This document shows, in pieces, positions 24,027 to 37,521 of a DNA stretch of 64,000 nt; within the stretch, counting starts at the first letter, position 1, and every line of letters begins with the position of its first letter. The stretch is from positions 691,692-755,691 of the forward strand of contig NC_090168.1 of the NCBI RefSeq assembly GCF_017916325.1, written 5' to 3'. This DNA is from Leishmania martiniquensis (Eukaryota; Euglenozoa; Kinetoplastea; Trypanosomatida; Trypanosomatidae). Both the position numbers and the translations under genes were made by a program. Below the pieces are notes generated by a model, which searched no databases, had not been told where the DNA came from, and worked only from the letters and a program-made list of their open reading frames with translations.

Positions 24027-25150
24027 GGAGCGTGGAACGCCCTATTACGGGGAAGCGGTGAGGTGCAGGTGAGCGAGCAGCAAAGGCGAACGCAACGAGA
24101 AGGCTGAAATCGGGGGAGGGGGCATGGGGCGCAGAAATGCTCTGATGCACAAGAGCGAGGCAATGTCGAGAGAACAGTCGCCTCCCCTCCCCCACCCGAG
24201 CGATTGGCGGTGTTCTGTTTGCGTGTATCGGCTCATTGCGCCTCCCACTTTCCCCCACTCCCCCCACTGTGTGTGATCGGCTGCCTCGTCTTTTTCTTTT
24301 TGCTTTCACTCTCCCCTTTGCGTCGCCTTGTGCGATTCGGGTTACTTTGCACGCCTCCCTTTCTTCTTGCATCTGTGCCGCCGCGCAGCTGCTCCGCCCT
24401 TGATGCCCCCGCCTGCTTGTGTGCTATTCCCGGCATCGGCTCAATCGATTTCGGCGAATGCAGCAGTGCGGGCCAAGAAGGGAAAGGACCAAGCGAATGT
24501 AAAGGTGATACGTGGGTGAGCAAGGGGACTGTGAGCTTTCCTGCAGCCGTGCCGATCGCGTTCTCTTGCCCTCTCTAACGCTGTTGTATATGTGTGTGTG
24601 TGTCATTGTGTGTGTGTTGTTTTCTTGATTCTTTTTCGCTTGGCTCTCCCCTCCCCACCCCTTCTCTTCCGTAACATTACCCTTTGTTGTTGACGCTCTT
24701 TTTCTCTTCTCTTTGCCTTTTGTTCCCCCTCCCGGGCGTACGTATGTGTGTGTGTGCGTGTGTGCGTGCATGGGAGGATGCGTCGAGCGCCGTGGAAAAG
24801 GAGGGATGTGCTCGCGGGCGTCCTCTATCCTTCTTTTCTGCTCGGATTCCCTTTGCCTCTTTCCGTTGCTGGCTGGGCCGCGTGCCGTTCGCTGCCTCCT
24901 TCGCTCTACTTCTCTCTGTGCTCGCATCGCATTAGATCCACGGCCCTGCGCCTGCTCTCGCTTTGGCTTTCCTTCTCCTGTGTCGCTTGTCGCGCTCCCT
25001 TTTCGCTCTGCTCTCCTGGAAGGCCTCCATTAAAGAGTAGGGGGGCTCTCAGCGCTCGGGATCCCACGGGTCCTGCCCCACCACCACCACCACACACGCA
25101 CACACTCTGTGTGTGAGAACGCCGAGCAGCTGCTCACCGCTACCTCCTAT

Positions 25151-25703
25151 CCCTGCCCATGCGGAGCCACCTCTGGGGGTGACAGGGTCCAGAGTCGACG
25201 GCGTTGCGTCGCAGCAGCGTGCGACGACGCGCGGGTTTGTGTCGTCCACGCGGTCGACAAAATGCCGGCGTGGCTCGAAGGTGTCTCTCCGCCGGCCGTC
25301 ACTCTGCCTTCTGCTGTGCGAGGCCTGCGCCTTCCCGAGGGACGTGCCACGTGGGCGCCGGTATGGTGAGGGGGGCGACTGTGGGGTGTGGCGTACGGAA
25401 CGGGCGGGCGGGCCGATTTTGAGGGAATGGCTGCTCTGAGGTGGCTGAGTCCGCATGGCTGTGGCACGCGTCTACGGCTGCTTCGCAAACCGCCCGGCGA
25501 TGGGCATGTGACTGGCCAGGGAGAGTGGAGCTTAGCGTATGCTCTACGGCGGAATGAGCACGCTGAAAGGGGGGCTTTTAGGTAAAGGCTCGCCGCACTG
25601 AAGAGGGACGAGGAAGGAGGTTGCGCGCACGCTCCGGAGCATCTGCGTCGGGTCCCTGCGTGCGCCCTGCCAAATACGAGGAGGCTCTGTGCTAGTCGCT
25701 CCG
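25151..25703 (+). mobile_element. SIDER-like degenerate retroposon candidate, unit 2
   Basis: Copy of the unit 1 element, with the same CCCTG/CAGGG and CACC/GGTG nested hairpin at its 5' end. The 3' limit is approximate. Confidence 0.5.
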
Positions 25704-28700
25704 CTGCATCCCCCCTCTCTGTTGTCCTGCAGAGGTTGATGTGAGCGTGTGCGTGTCGAGGAGGAAGGGCGTGTAAGTCCTCTCTCGGCCACGCCGTCGC
25801 TGCAGGAAAGCTGAGGGGAGAAGCGGCATTAAGGCACGGATGTATTCTGATCCTTTCTTTCTTTTTCTGTGTCCTCCCCTCCCTCCCCTTTTCCTGCGCA
25901 ACGAAACCATCGGCAAATGAAAATCCAATGCGAATGTTTCTTCTCGTGCGTGTTTGTGTTCGATTCAACTCTTACTTCCTCGATTCCCTGGGCTGATGCA
26001 CTGCGTGATCGTGTGTGTCTGTACATGTATATGTCAACTGCGGTGGTGAGAGGTTTGTTCCCGCCTGCTTTAGCGTGCTCGTCTTCGCCTTTCTCCTTTG
26101 GCTGTCTGCCCGCCTGCCGGTACACCTCCCATTTCCTTCCGCGCGTACGCCCCGTGGCTGGCATGCCGTGTCGCTCTCGCTCTCTCCCCTTCGCTCGCAC
26201 CCAATCCCTTCTCGGCAGCCTTCATTTGCCGCTTGCAACGCGCATGTAGTGTCCACTGGGGTCTGAGGGGAGCTCCGCTGCGCTTGTGGGCCACTCATCT
26301 CTGAAACGCGAGCGCACCGCAGCTTTGCCGATCTCGGCCCGTGGACAGGACTGCGGGTAAGCTGAGAGGGGAGGGGTGTATAGGGGATGGAGGTGGGGCG
26401 CAGAAGCGGCTGAGCAGCGGCAGGTCGGGCACATGCACACAAGGCGTGCTAAGTGAGACATGTGGAAGTGGGGCAGGGGCAAAGAGTGTGGCGAGGGCCC
26501 CGGTCGGATCGTACCGCTCCCTGTGCTGCCCCCGTCTCTTTGCCGCGCACTTGGAAAGAACGCCCGCAACACTTGTCGCGTACCTCTCATTTCTGCTGCG
26601 TCTCTGCGTGTCCGCCCCCAATGCTTGAACCCGCGTCGATTCCTGCTGGTGCCCAGGAGCAGTGGAAGCGGACGCGAAAAGGTGCGGCGAATGCTTTGCT
26701 AAAGTGTCTTGGGTGGGCAACAGCCACAGCGAAAGGCATCGAGAGAGCGCGCTGGACAACTGGAATCGCCTTTTCTTTTTCTTCCACGGCAGCACTATGG
26801 CACGTATAAGGCGTCGAAGCAGCTATTCAGGTGCCCTTTTGTTTTGGTACGTGTACGCGTGTGCTTTCTTTTCTGTTCGTTTTTGTCCCAGCACGTGACG
26901 GGCTGTCGCAGGCAGAGCCCCCACACCGACGCCAACACGTCGGTGCTTTCTCCGACCATCTCTCCTTTTGTCTCTCACACACCCTCACCGTCTCACTCAT
27001 TTTATGTTTGCGCTCGCTCCCTCGGTTGTACTTTTCCTCTTCATTGAGCCCCGTCTGGTGGCACACAAGCCTGCCGTCCCCCTGTGGTCTGCGCGGTTTT
27101 CTCTCCCTTCATCCCTCGCCGCTCTGTGCATCTCTTCCAGCGCCCGGCACATCCCCCACCTGTGGCCGCCTCTCAGTGCGGATGGCGCACATCGAAGATG
27201 GAGAGGTCTCGCCTATTCGTTTATCTTCATGACGTAAAGCAGACGCTCAACGGAAAGAGGCGACCGATGCGATGAGCGTACGCTTTGGCAAGGCGCGCAC
27301 GCGCTCACGCTGCGGCAGGAGTGAAAGGGAGCAGACTCCATTGCTTCCGGCTCCGCTCCTCAGTGTGTGCGGGCGTGCGAGTACGCTCCGACTTCCTCGG
27401 CAGCGTCTTCTGCGTCTCCCCCTCCCCCTCCCTTTCCCTCTCCCTCATATTTTCGTTCCGATACGTTCGTTAGCCGAGTCGATTTCTTCCGCATTCTTTT
27501 CTTCGCTTGTTCGATCGATTTCTGTGTGTATATGTGTGTATTTGAGTACGTGAACGTCTCGTCACGTCTCGTTGCAGCTCTCGTTGCGGCACGCTTCCAC
27601 AGGAAATATGCACGCTCATCGCTTCTACGCCGAAAGCGCCTCTCGCTCTCGCGCATTTTTGTGCCGTCATTCCGATATCAAACGGTTTGAGGAAGGCACC
27701 TCTCCCCAAGATGGTGCGGGTCAGCTCTCTGTGCGCTTTTCGTCACCCCCTCCCCCCTCCTTGTTTTCCGCACACGCACACACAGCTGTGGAGAGAGGCG
27801 GCACGCGCACGCAGTGATCCGCTTCGTGTGTTTGCCTGCTTCGCATGTGATCGATATTGCTTCCGTTTCGCCACCCACACATTCACACGTCGTCGTTGAG
27901 GATAGCTTGCGCAGCGCAACGCAGGGGGCCGCCGCACGCGACGCGCTCGCTCCTCCTCTCTTTCTCTGAGTTTTCTCTTCCTTCTCTCCGTTTTTCTTCT
28001 TCTTCTCCCCCCCCCGGCCACGAAATATATATGTGTGAATGCGTGTGCCTGTGCAAAGGCACCCCCCCAGGTATGTGTGCGCGCACGCATATTTGCGGGG
28101 ATGTGTCGAGAGTCTGTCTGGTGAGGCCGGCGGATCGATGGAGATCGCAGACGCGCCTGTTTTGGTGCGCGTGGCTGTAAGCGTCTCGCTGTGTCTCCGT
28201 TCTTTTCTGTTCTGCGCACGCCGACACGGCAAACGGGAGATTATGGGTAACCGAAAACATGCAGCGGGAGGCTGGGCCGTGGCTGTCTGCGTCTGTCTGC
28301 TGCCGAGCGGGCGCTAGAATGGGCACGCCGGAAGGGCCAAAGTCTCACAGGAAGGCGGGGAAGAGAAGCAAGAGAACGGCATGAGCACAATGGATGGAGG
28401 GAGGCGTGCCCCTTGCCCTCTTCTTGCTGTGTCGGGGCGCTGTCGCCCCTCTGCGCTGCACGCCCTCCGCCCAGCGGCCGAGCGGTGCACAAGCGATGTC
28501 CCCACCCCCACCCCCATCGAGTAAGCCGGCGTGCCTCTTTCGGAGAACGCGCTGCATGTTGAAGGCTGCTCCCTCTCGCGTCGTCGCCTCCGCAACGGCA
28601 CCTCCCCACCCCCTCCCTCTCTCTCCTCCCTACGGACGGTCCGAGCGTGTCTGCGCGCGCTCGCGCATGACAACGCATCAACGGATGCGGTGCATATCGC

Positions 28701-28920
28701 CCTGGGGTGGCGCGGGAAACCTGCACAACTCCAGTGACACTCACACGCACACGCACGCTGTGCCACTCTAAATCTTCCTTTCCTCGCCGCCAGTCCCCTT
28801 CGATCGTCCCCGCGCGCGCCCGGCCTCCACCGCCGTCAACGCAGCCACCGTCGCTTCCGCTGGGCACCCACTCGCCCTGACTTCGGCCACTCTGCTTTGC
28901 TCACGAGCCGTGTGGCGAGG

Positions 28921-29934
28921 ATGAGCCGCTTTCTCATTGCAGCCACCGTGGTTGCGGCGCTGCTGCTGTCCACTGTTACGCATGCCGAGCAGCAGGTGGC
29001 GCCGTACCGCTACTCGGAGGCCTACCGCAGCCATAACTACGCACGAGCGAGTCACTGCTCGGCGTCCAGCCTGAGCAGTTGGTCGTGCGGGCCCATCTGC
29101 GATAAGATTCCCGGCTTTCAGTTCTACACGACCGTTGGCGACTCCTGGTACGACACCTTCGGCTTCATTGGCGTGGACCACACCAATAAGCAGATCGTCG
29201 TCGCCTTCCGCGGAAGCGTTACTGTGATGAACTGGGTACAAGATTTAGTCTTCACCTTCGTAGACTACGTCATTCACAGCAGCTGCCGCAGATGCCGGGT
29301 GCACAAGGGGTTCCTCGCGTCTTACCTCTCTGTGCGGTCGCAGGTGAAGGCCGCCGTGACGACACTCCTGTCCCGGCACCCTGGCTACCAGGTGCTCGCC
29401 GCGGGTCACTCGCTCGGCGGCGCTCTCGCCGTACACGCCGCGGTGGACCTGCAGGTCCTTCTGGACAGTATGGCGGGGCCCACCGCACCCGTCGCGCTCT
29501 ACACCCTTGGCGCCCCGCGCGTCGGCAACCCGAGCTTCGCGAAGTGGACGGCGCAAATCCTGGCCCGCGGCCCGCACTATCGCCTCACCCACTGCCGAGA
29601 CCCCGTGCCTCACATGCCCCCGATGAGCTTTGGCTTCCTCCACGCGCCATCGGAAGTGTTCTATCGCACGAGGTCCAACAGCAGCATGCGCATGTGCAAC
29701 GACAGCCCGGTGAAAGAGTCGAGCAAGTGCAGCAACAGTATGTTCGCCGTTTCGTTCACGGACCATCTCAAGTACTTCGGTGAAGACGCGGACTGCTCGT
29801 GCCGCAACTGCCGGAGCGCAGCGCTCAAGTCTGTCGAAGTTGAGCCCAAACTGCCGAAGTGGCTGTACGCCCGCCTGGCGTGGGAGCAGATGAAGATGAG
29901 CACTGGTATCCTAAACGCAACGACTCTCGAGTGA
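28921..29934 (+). CDS. Secretory class 3 lipase, array copy 3
   Basis: 337 residues, predicted protein identical to copies 1 and 2, with the complete Ser164-Asp227-His282 triad and signal peptide. Start ATG at 28921 lies 127 nt after its predicted acceptor (AG ending at 28793). Unit-specific marks are in non-coding DNA: the leader has one C fewer near 28449 and one fewer in the C/T tract near 28627, and the spacer has a longer T run near 30212. From the end of this unit onward the spacer has two CTT repeats instead of three before the C run (about 33910). Confidence 0.92.
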   Translation: MSRFLIAATVVAALLLSTVTHAEQQVAPYRYSEAYRSHNYARASHCSASSLSSWSCGPICDKIPGFQFYTTVGDSWYDTFGFIGVDHTNKQIVVAFRGSVTVMNWVQDLVFTFVDYVIHSSCRRCRVHKGFLASYLSVRSQVKAAVTTLLSRHPGYQVLAAGHSLGGALAVHAAVDLQVLLDSMAGPTAPVALYTLGAPRVGNPSFAKWTAQILARGPHYRLTHCRDPVPHMPPMSFGFLHAPSEVFYRTRSNSSMRMCNDSPVKESSKCSNSMFAVSFTDHLKYFGEDADCSCRNCRSAALKSVEVEPKLPKWLYARLAWEQMKMSTGILNATTLE

Positions 29935-31063
29935 GGAGCGTGGAACGCCCTATTACGGGGAAGCGGTGAGGTGCAGGTGAGCGAGCAGCAAAGGCGAACG
30001 CAACGAGAAGGCTGAAATCGGGGGAGGGGGCATGGGGCGCAGAAATGCTCTGATGCACAAGAGCGAGGCAATGTCGAGAGAACAGTCGCCTCCCCCTCCC
30101 CCCACCCGAGCGATTGGCGGTGTTCTGTTTGCGTGTATCGGCTCATTGCGCCTCCCACTTTCCCCCACTCCCCCCCCACTGTGTGTGATCGGCTGCCTCG
30201 TCTTTTTCTTTTTTGCTTTCACTCTCCCCTTTGCGTCGCCTTGTGCGATTCGGGTTACTTTGCACGCCTCCCTTTCTTCTTGCATCTGTGCCGCCGCGCA
30301 GCTGCTCCGCCCTTGATGCCCCCGCCTGCTTGTGTGCTATTCCCGGCATCGGCTCAATCGATTTCGGCGAATGCAGCAGTGCGGGCCAAGAAGGGAAAGG
30401 ACCAAGCGAATGTAAAGGTGATACGTGGGTGAGCAAGGGGACTGTGAGCTTTCCTGCAGCCGTGCCGATCGCGTTCTCTTGCCCTCTCTAACGCTGTTGT
30501 ATATGTGTGTGTGTGTCATTGTGTGTGTGTTGTTTTCTTGATTCTTTTTCGCTTGGCTCTCCCCTCCCCACCCCTTCTCTTCCGTAACATTACCCTTTGT
30601 TGTTGACGCTCTTTTTCTCTTCTCTTTGCCTTTTGTTCCCCCTCCCGGGCGTACGTATGTGTGTGTGTGCGTGTGTGCGTGCATGGGAGGATGCGTCGAG
30701 CGCCGTGGAAAAGGAGGGATGTGCTCGCGGGCGTCCTCTATCCTTCTTTTCTGCTCGGATTCCCTTTGCCTCTTTCCGTTGCTGGCTGGGCCGCGTGCCG
30801 TTCGCTGCCTCCTTCGCTCTACTTCTCTCTGTGCTCGCATCGCATTAGATCCACGGCCCTGCGCCTGCTCTCGCTTTGGCTTTCCTTCTCCTGTGTCGCT
30901 TGTCGCGCTCCCTTTTCGCTCTGCTCTCCTGGAAGGCCTCCATTAAAGAGTAGGGGGGCTCTCAGCGCTCGGGATCCCACGGGTCCTGCCCCACCACCAC
31001 CACCACACACGCACACACTCTGTGTGTGAGAACGCCGAGCAGCTGCTCACCGCTACCTCCTAT

Positions 31064-31616
31064 CCCTGCCCATGCGGAGCCACCTCTGGGGGTGACAGGG
31101 TCCAGAGTCGACGGCGTTGCGTCGCAGCAGCGTGCGACGACGCGCGGGTTTGTGTCGTCCACGCGGTCGACAAAATGCCGGCGTGGCTCGAAGGTGTCTC
31201 TCCGCCGGCCGTCACTCTGCCTTCTGCTGTGCGAGGCCTGCGCCTTCCCGAGGGACGTGCCACGTGGGCGCCGGTATGGTGAGGGGGGCGACTGTGGGGT
31301 GTGGCGTACGGAACGGGCGGGCGGGCCGATTTTGAGGGAATGGCTGCTCTGAGGTGGCTGAGTCCGCATGGCTGTGGCACGCGTCTACGGCTGCTTCGCA
31401 AACCGCCCGGCGATGGGCATGTGACTGGCCAGGGAGAGTGGAGCTTAGCGTATGCTCTACGGCGGAATGAGCACGCTGAAAGGGGGGCTTTTAGGTAAAG
31501 GCTCGCCGCACTGAAGAGGGACGAGGAAGGAGGTTGCGCGCACGCTCCGGAGCATCTGCGTCGGGTCCCTGCGTGCGCCCTGCCAAATACGAGGAGGCTC
31601 TGTGCTAGTCGCTCCG
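31064..31616 (+). mobile_element. SIDER-like degenerate retroposon candidate, unit 3
   Basis: Copy of the unit 1 element with the same 5' nested hairpin. The 3' limit is approximate. Confidence 0.5.
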
Positions 31617-34600
31617 CTGCATCCCCCCTCTCTGTTGTCCTGCAGAGGTTGATGTGAGCGTGTGCGTGTCGAGGAGGAAGGGCGTGTAAGTCCTCTCTCG
31701 GCCACGCCGTCGCTGCAGGAAAGCTGAGGGGAGAAGCGGCATTAAGGCACGGATGTATTCTGATCCTTTCTTTCTTTTTCTGTGTCCTCCCCCTCCCTCC
31801 CCTTTTCCTGCGCAACGAAACCATCGGCAAATGAAAATCCAATGCGAATGTTTCTTCTCGTGCGTGTTTGTGTTCGATTCAACTCTTACTTCCTCGATTC
31901 CCTGGGCTGATGCACTGCGTGATCGTGTGTGTCTGTACATGTATATGTCAACTGCGGTGGTGAGAGGTTTGTTCCCGCCTGCTTTAGCGTGCTCGTCTTC
32001 GCCTTTCTCCTTTGGCTGTCTGCCCGCCTGCCGGTACACCTCCCATTTCCTTCCGCGCGTACGCCCCGTGGCTGGCATGCCGTGTCGCTCTCGCTCTCTC
32101 CCCTTCGCTCGCACCCAATCCCTTCTCGGCAGCCTTCATTTGCCGCTTGCAACGCGCATGTAGTGTCCACTGGGGTCTGAGGGGAGCTCCGCTGCGCTTG
32201 TGGGCCACTCATCTCTGAAACGCGAGCGCACCGCAGCTTTGCCGATCTCGGCCCGTGGACAGGACTGCGGGTAAGCTGAGAGGGGAGGGGTGTATAGGGG
32301 ATGGAGGTGGGGCGCAGAAGCGGCTGAGCAGCGGCAGGTCGGGCACATGCACACAAGGCGTGCTAAGTGAGACATGTGGAAGTGGGGCAGGGGCAAAGAG
32401 TGTGGCGAGGGCCCCGGTCGGATCGTACCGCTCCCTGTGCTGCCCCCGTCTCTTTGCCGCGCACTTGGAAAGAACGCCCGCAACACTTGTCGCGTACCTC
32501 TCATTTCTGCTGCGTCTCTGCGTGTCCGCCCCCAATGCTTGAACCCGCGTCGATTCCTGCTGGTGCCCAGGAGCAGTGGAAGCGGACGCGAAAAGGTGCG
32601 GCGAATGCTTTGCTAAAGTGTCTTGGGTGGGCAACAGCCACAGCGAAAGGCATCGAGAGAGCGCGCTGGACAACTGGAATCGCCTTTTCTTTTTCTTCCA
32701 CGGCAGCACTATGGCACGTATAAGGCGTCGAAGCAGCTATTCAGGTGCCCTTTTGTTTTGGTACGTGTACGCGTGTGCTTTCTTTTCTGTTCGTTTTTGT
32801 CCCAGCACGTGACGGGCTGTCGCAGGCAGAGCCCCCACACCGACGCCAACACGTCGGTGCTTTCTCCGACCATCTCTCCTTTTGTCTCTCACACACCCTC
32901 ACCGTCTCACTCATTTTATGTTTGCGCTCGCTCCCTCGGTTGTACTTTTCCTCTTCATTGAGCCCCGTCTGGTGGCACACAAGCCTGCCGTCCCCCTGTG
33001 GTCTGCGCGGTTTTCTCTCCCTTCATCCCTCGCCGCTCTGTGCATCTCTTCCAGCGCCCGGCACATCCCCCACCTGTGGCCGCCTCTCAGTGCGGATGGC
33101 GCACATCGAAGATGGAGAGGTCTCGCCTATTCGTTTATCTTCATGACGTAAAGCAGACGCTCAACGGAAAGAGGCGACCGATGCGATGAGCGTACGCTTT
33201 GGCAAGGCGCGCACGCGCTCACGCTGCGGCAGGAGTGAAAGGGAGCAGACTCCATTGCTTCCGGCTCCGCTCCTCAGTGTGTGCGGGCGTGCGAGTACGC
33301 TCCGACTTCCTCGGCAGCGTCTTCTGCGTCTCCCCCTCCCCCTCCCTTTCCCTCTCCCTCATATTTTCGTTCCGATACGTTCGTTAGCCGAGTCGATTTC
33401 TTCCGCATTCTTTTCTTCGCTTGTTCGATCGATTTCTGTGTGTATATGTGTGTATTTGAGTACGTGAACGTCTCGTCACGTCTCGTTGCAGCTCTCGTTG
33501 CGGCACGCTTCCACAGGAAATATGCACGCTCATCGCTTCTACGCCGAAAGCGCCTCTCGCTCTCGCGCATTTTTGTGCCGTCATTCCGATATCAAACGGT
33601 TTGAGGAAGGCACCTCTCCCCAAGATGGTGCGGGTCAGCTCTCTGTGCGCTTTTCGTCACCCCCTCCCCCTCCTTGTTTTCCGCACACGCACACACAGCT
33701 GTGGAGAGAGGCGGCACGCGCACGCAGTGATCCGCTTCGTGTGTTTGCCTGCTTCGCATGTGATCGATATTGCTTCCGTTTCGCCACCCACACATTCACA
33801 CGTCGTCGTTGAGGATAGCTTGCGCAGCGCAACGCAGGGGGCCGCCGCACGCGACGCGCTCGCTCCTCCTCTCTTTCTCTGAGTTTTCTCTTCCTTCTCT
33901 CCGTTTTTCTTCTTCTCCCCCCCCCCGGCCACGAAATATATATGTGTGAATGCGTGTGCCTGTGCAAAGGCACCCCCCAGGTATGTGTGCGCGCACGCAT
34001 ATTTGCGGGGATGTGTCGAGAGTCTGTCTGGTGAGGCCGGCGGATCGATGGAGATCGCAGACGCGCCTGTTTTGGTGCGCGTGGCTGTAAGCGTCTCGCT
34101 GTGTCTCCGTTCTTTTCTGTTCTGCGCACGCCGACACGGCAAACGGGAGATTATGGGTAACCGAAAACATGCAGCGGGAGGCTGGGCCGTGGCTGTCTGC
34201 GTCTGTCTGCTGCCGAGCGGGCGCTAGAATGGGCACGCCGGAAGGGCCAAAGTCTCACAGGAAGGCGGGGAAGAGAAGCAAGAGAACGGCATGAGCACAA
34301 TGGATGGAGGGAGGCGTGCCCCTTGCCCTCTTCTTGCTGTGTCGGGGCGCTGTCGCCCCTCTGCGCTGCACGCCCTCCGCCCAGCGGCCGAGCGGTGCAC
34401 AAGCGATGTCCCCACCCCCACCCCCATCGAGTAAGCCGGCGTGCCTCTTTCGGAGAACGCGCTGCATGTTGAAGGCTGCTCCCTCTCGCGTCGTCGCCTC
34501 CGCAACGGCACCTCCCCACCCCTCCCTCTCTCTCCCTCCCTACGGACGGTCCGAGCGTGTCTGCGCGCGCTCGCGCATGACAACGCATCAACGGATGCGG

Positions 34601-34830
34601 TGCATATCGCCCTGGGGTGGCGCGGGAAACCTGCACAACTCCAGTGACACTCACACGCACACGCACGCTGTGCCACTCTAAATCTTCCTTTCCTCGCCGC
34701 CAGTCCCCTTCGATCGTCCCCGCGCGCGCCCGGCCTCCACCGCCGTCAACGCAGCCACCGTCGCTTCCGCTGGGCACCCACTCGCCCTGACTTCGGCCAC
34801 TCTGCTTTGCTCACGAGCCGTGTGGCGAGG

Positions 34831-35844
34831 ATGAGCCGCTTTCTCATTGCAGCCACCGTGGTTGCGGCGCTGCTGCTGTCCACTGTTACGCATGCCGAGC
34901 AGCAGGTGGCGCCGTACCGCTACTCGGAGGCCTACCGCAGCCATAACTACGCACGAGCGAGTCACTGCTCGGCGTCCAGCCTGAGCAGTTGGTCGTGCGG
35001 GCCCATCTGCGATAAGATTCCCGGCTTTCAGTTCTACACGACCGTTGGCGACTCCTGGTACGACACCTTCGGCTTCATTGGCGTGGACCACACCAATAAG
35101 CAGATCGTCGTCGCCTTCCGCGGAAGCGTTACTGTGATGAACTGGGTACAAGATTTAGTCTTCACCTTCGTAGACTACGTCATTCACAGCAGCTGCCGCA
35201 GATGCCGGGTGCACAAGGGGTTCCTCGCGTCTTACCTCTCTGTGCGGTCGCAGGTGAAGGCCGCCGTGACGACACTCCTGTCCCGGCACCCTGGCTACCA
35301 GGTGCTCGCCGCGGGTCACTCGCTCGGCGGCGCTCTCGCCGTACACGCCGCGGTGGACCTGCAGGTCCTTCTGGACAGTATGGCGGGGCCCACCGCACCC
35401 GTCGCGCTCTACACCCTTGGCGCCCCGCGCGTCGGCAACCCGAGCTTCGCGAAGTGGACGGCGCAAATCCTGGCCCGCGGCCCGCACTATCGCCTCACCC
35501 ACTGCCGAGACCCCGTGCCTCACATGCCCCCGATGAGCTTTGGCTTCCTCCACGCGCCATCGGAAGTGTTCTATCGCACGAGGTCCAACAGCAGCATGCG
35601 CATGTGCAACGACAGCCCGGTGAAAGAGTCGAGCAAGTGCAGCAACAGTATGTTCGCCGTTTCGTTCACGGACCATCTCAAGTACTTCGGTGAAGACGCG
35701 GACTGCTCGTGCCGCAACTGCCGGAGCGCAGCGCTCAAGTCTGTCGAAGTTGAGCCCAAACTGCCGAAGTGGCTGTACGCCCGCCTGGCGTGGGAGCAGA
35801 TGAAGATGAGCACTGGTATCCTAAACGCAACGACTCTCGAGTGA
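34831..35844 (+). CDS. Secretory class 3 lipase, array copy 4
   Basis: 337 residues, predicted protein identical to the other copies, triad and signal peptide intact. Predicted acceptor AG ends at 34703. This is the shortest unit (5,903 bp), because several C runs in the spacer are shorter (for example near 36003 and 39568). Confidence 0.92.
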   Translation: MSRFLIAATVVAALLLSTVTHAEQQVAPYRYSEAYRSHNYARASHCSASSLSSWSCGPICDKIPGFQFYTTVGDSWYDTFGFIGVDHTNKQIVVAFRGSVTVMNWVQDLVFTFVDYVIHSSCRRCRVHKGFLASYLSVRSQVKAAVTTLLSRHPGYQVLAAGHSLGGALAVHAAVDLQVLLDSMAGPTAPVALYTLGAPRVGNPSFAKWTAQILARGPHYRLTHCRDPVPHMPPMSFGFLHAPSEVFYRTRSNSSMRMCNDSPVKESSKCSNSMFAVSFTDHLKYFGEDADCSCRNCRSAALKSVEVEPKLPKWLYARLAWEQMKMSTGILNATTLE

Positions 35845-36968
35845 GGAGCGTGGAACGCCCTATTACGGGGAAGCGGTGAGGTGCAGGTGAGCGAGCAGCA
35901 AAGGCGAACGCAACGAGAAGGCTGAAATCGGGGGAGGGGGCATGGGGCGCAGAAATGCTCTGATGCACAAGAGCGAGGCAATGTCGAGAGAACAGTCGCC
36001 TCCCCTCCCCCACCCGAGCGATTGGCGGTGTTCTGTTTGCGTGTATCGGCTCATTGCGCCTCCCACTTTCCCCCACTCCCCCACTGTGTGTGATCGGCTG
36101 CCTCGTCTTTTTCTTTTTTGCTTTCACTCTCCCCTTTGCGTCGCCTTGTGCGATTCGGGTTACTTTGCACGCCTCCCTTTCTTCTTGCATCTGTGCCGCC
36201 GCGCAGCTGCTCCGCCCTTGATGCCCCCGCCTGCTTGTGTGCTATTCCCGGCATCGGCTCAATCGATTTCGGCGAATGCAGCAGTGCGGGCCAAGAAGGG
36301 AAAGGACCAAGCGAATGTAAAGGTGATACGTGGGTGAGCAAGGGGACTGTGAGCTTTCCTGCAGCCGTGCCGATCGCGTTCTCTTGCCCTCTCTAACGCT
36401 GTTGTATATGTGTGTGTGTGTCATTGTGTGTGTGTTGTTTTCTTGATTCTTTTTCGCTTGGCTCTCCCCTCCCCACCCCTTCTCTTCCGTAACATTACCC
36501 TTTGTTGTTGACGCTCTTTTTCTCTTCTCTTTGCCTTTTGTTCCCCCTCCCGGGCGTACGTATGTGTGTGTGTGCGTGTGTGCGTGCATGGGAGGATGCG
36601 TCGAGCGCCGTGGAAAAGGAGGGATGTGCTCGCGGGCGTCCTCTATCCTTCTTTTCTGCTCGGATTCCCTTTGCCTCTTTCCGTTGCTGGCTGGGCCGCG
36701 TGCCGTTCGCTGCCTCCTTCGCTCTACTTCTCTCTGTGCTCGCATCGCATTAGATCCACGGCCCTGCGCCTGCTCTCGCTTTGGCTTTCCTTCTCCTGTG
36801 TCGCTTGTCGCGCTCCCTTTTCGCTCTGCTCTCCTGGAAGGCCTCCATTAAAGAGTAGGGGGGCTCTCAGCGCTCGGGATCCCACGGGTCCTGCCCCACC
36901 ACCACCACCACACACGCACACACTCTGTGTGTGAGAACGCCGAGCAGCTGCTCACCGCTACCTCCTAT

Positions 36969-37521
36969 CCCTGCCCATGCGGAGCCACCTCTGGGGGTGA
37001 CAGGGTCCAGAGTCGACGGCGTTGCGTCGCAGCAGCGTGCGACGACGCGCGGGTTTGTGTCGTCCACGCGGTCGACAAAATGCCGGCGTGGCTCGAAGGT
37101 GTCTCTCCGCCGGCCGTCACTCTGCCTTCTGCTGTGCGAGGCCTGCGCCTTCCCGAGGGACGTGCCACGTGGGCGCCGGTATGGTGAGGGGGGCGACTGT
37201 GGGGTGTGGCGTACGGAACGGGCGGGCGGGCCGATTTTGAGGGAATGGCTGCTCTGAGGTGGCTGAGTCCGCATGGCTGTGGCACGCGTCTACGGCTGCT
37301 TCGCAAACCGCCCGGCGATGGGCATGTGACTGGCCAGGGAGAGTGGAGCTTAGCGTATGCTCTACGGCGGAATGAGCACGCTGAAAGGGGGGCTTTTAGG
37401 TAAAGGCTCGCCGCACTGAAGAGGGACGAGGAAGGAGGTTGCGCGCACGCTCCGGAGCATCTGCGTCGGGTCCCTGCGTGCGCCCTGCCAAATACGAGGA
37501 GGCTCTGTGCTAGTCGCTCCG
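36969..37521 (+). mobile_element. SIDER-like degenerate retroposon candidate, unit 4
   Basis: Copy of the unit 1 element with the same 5' nested hairpin. The 3' limit is approximate. Confidence 0.5.
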
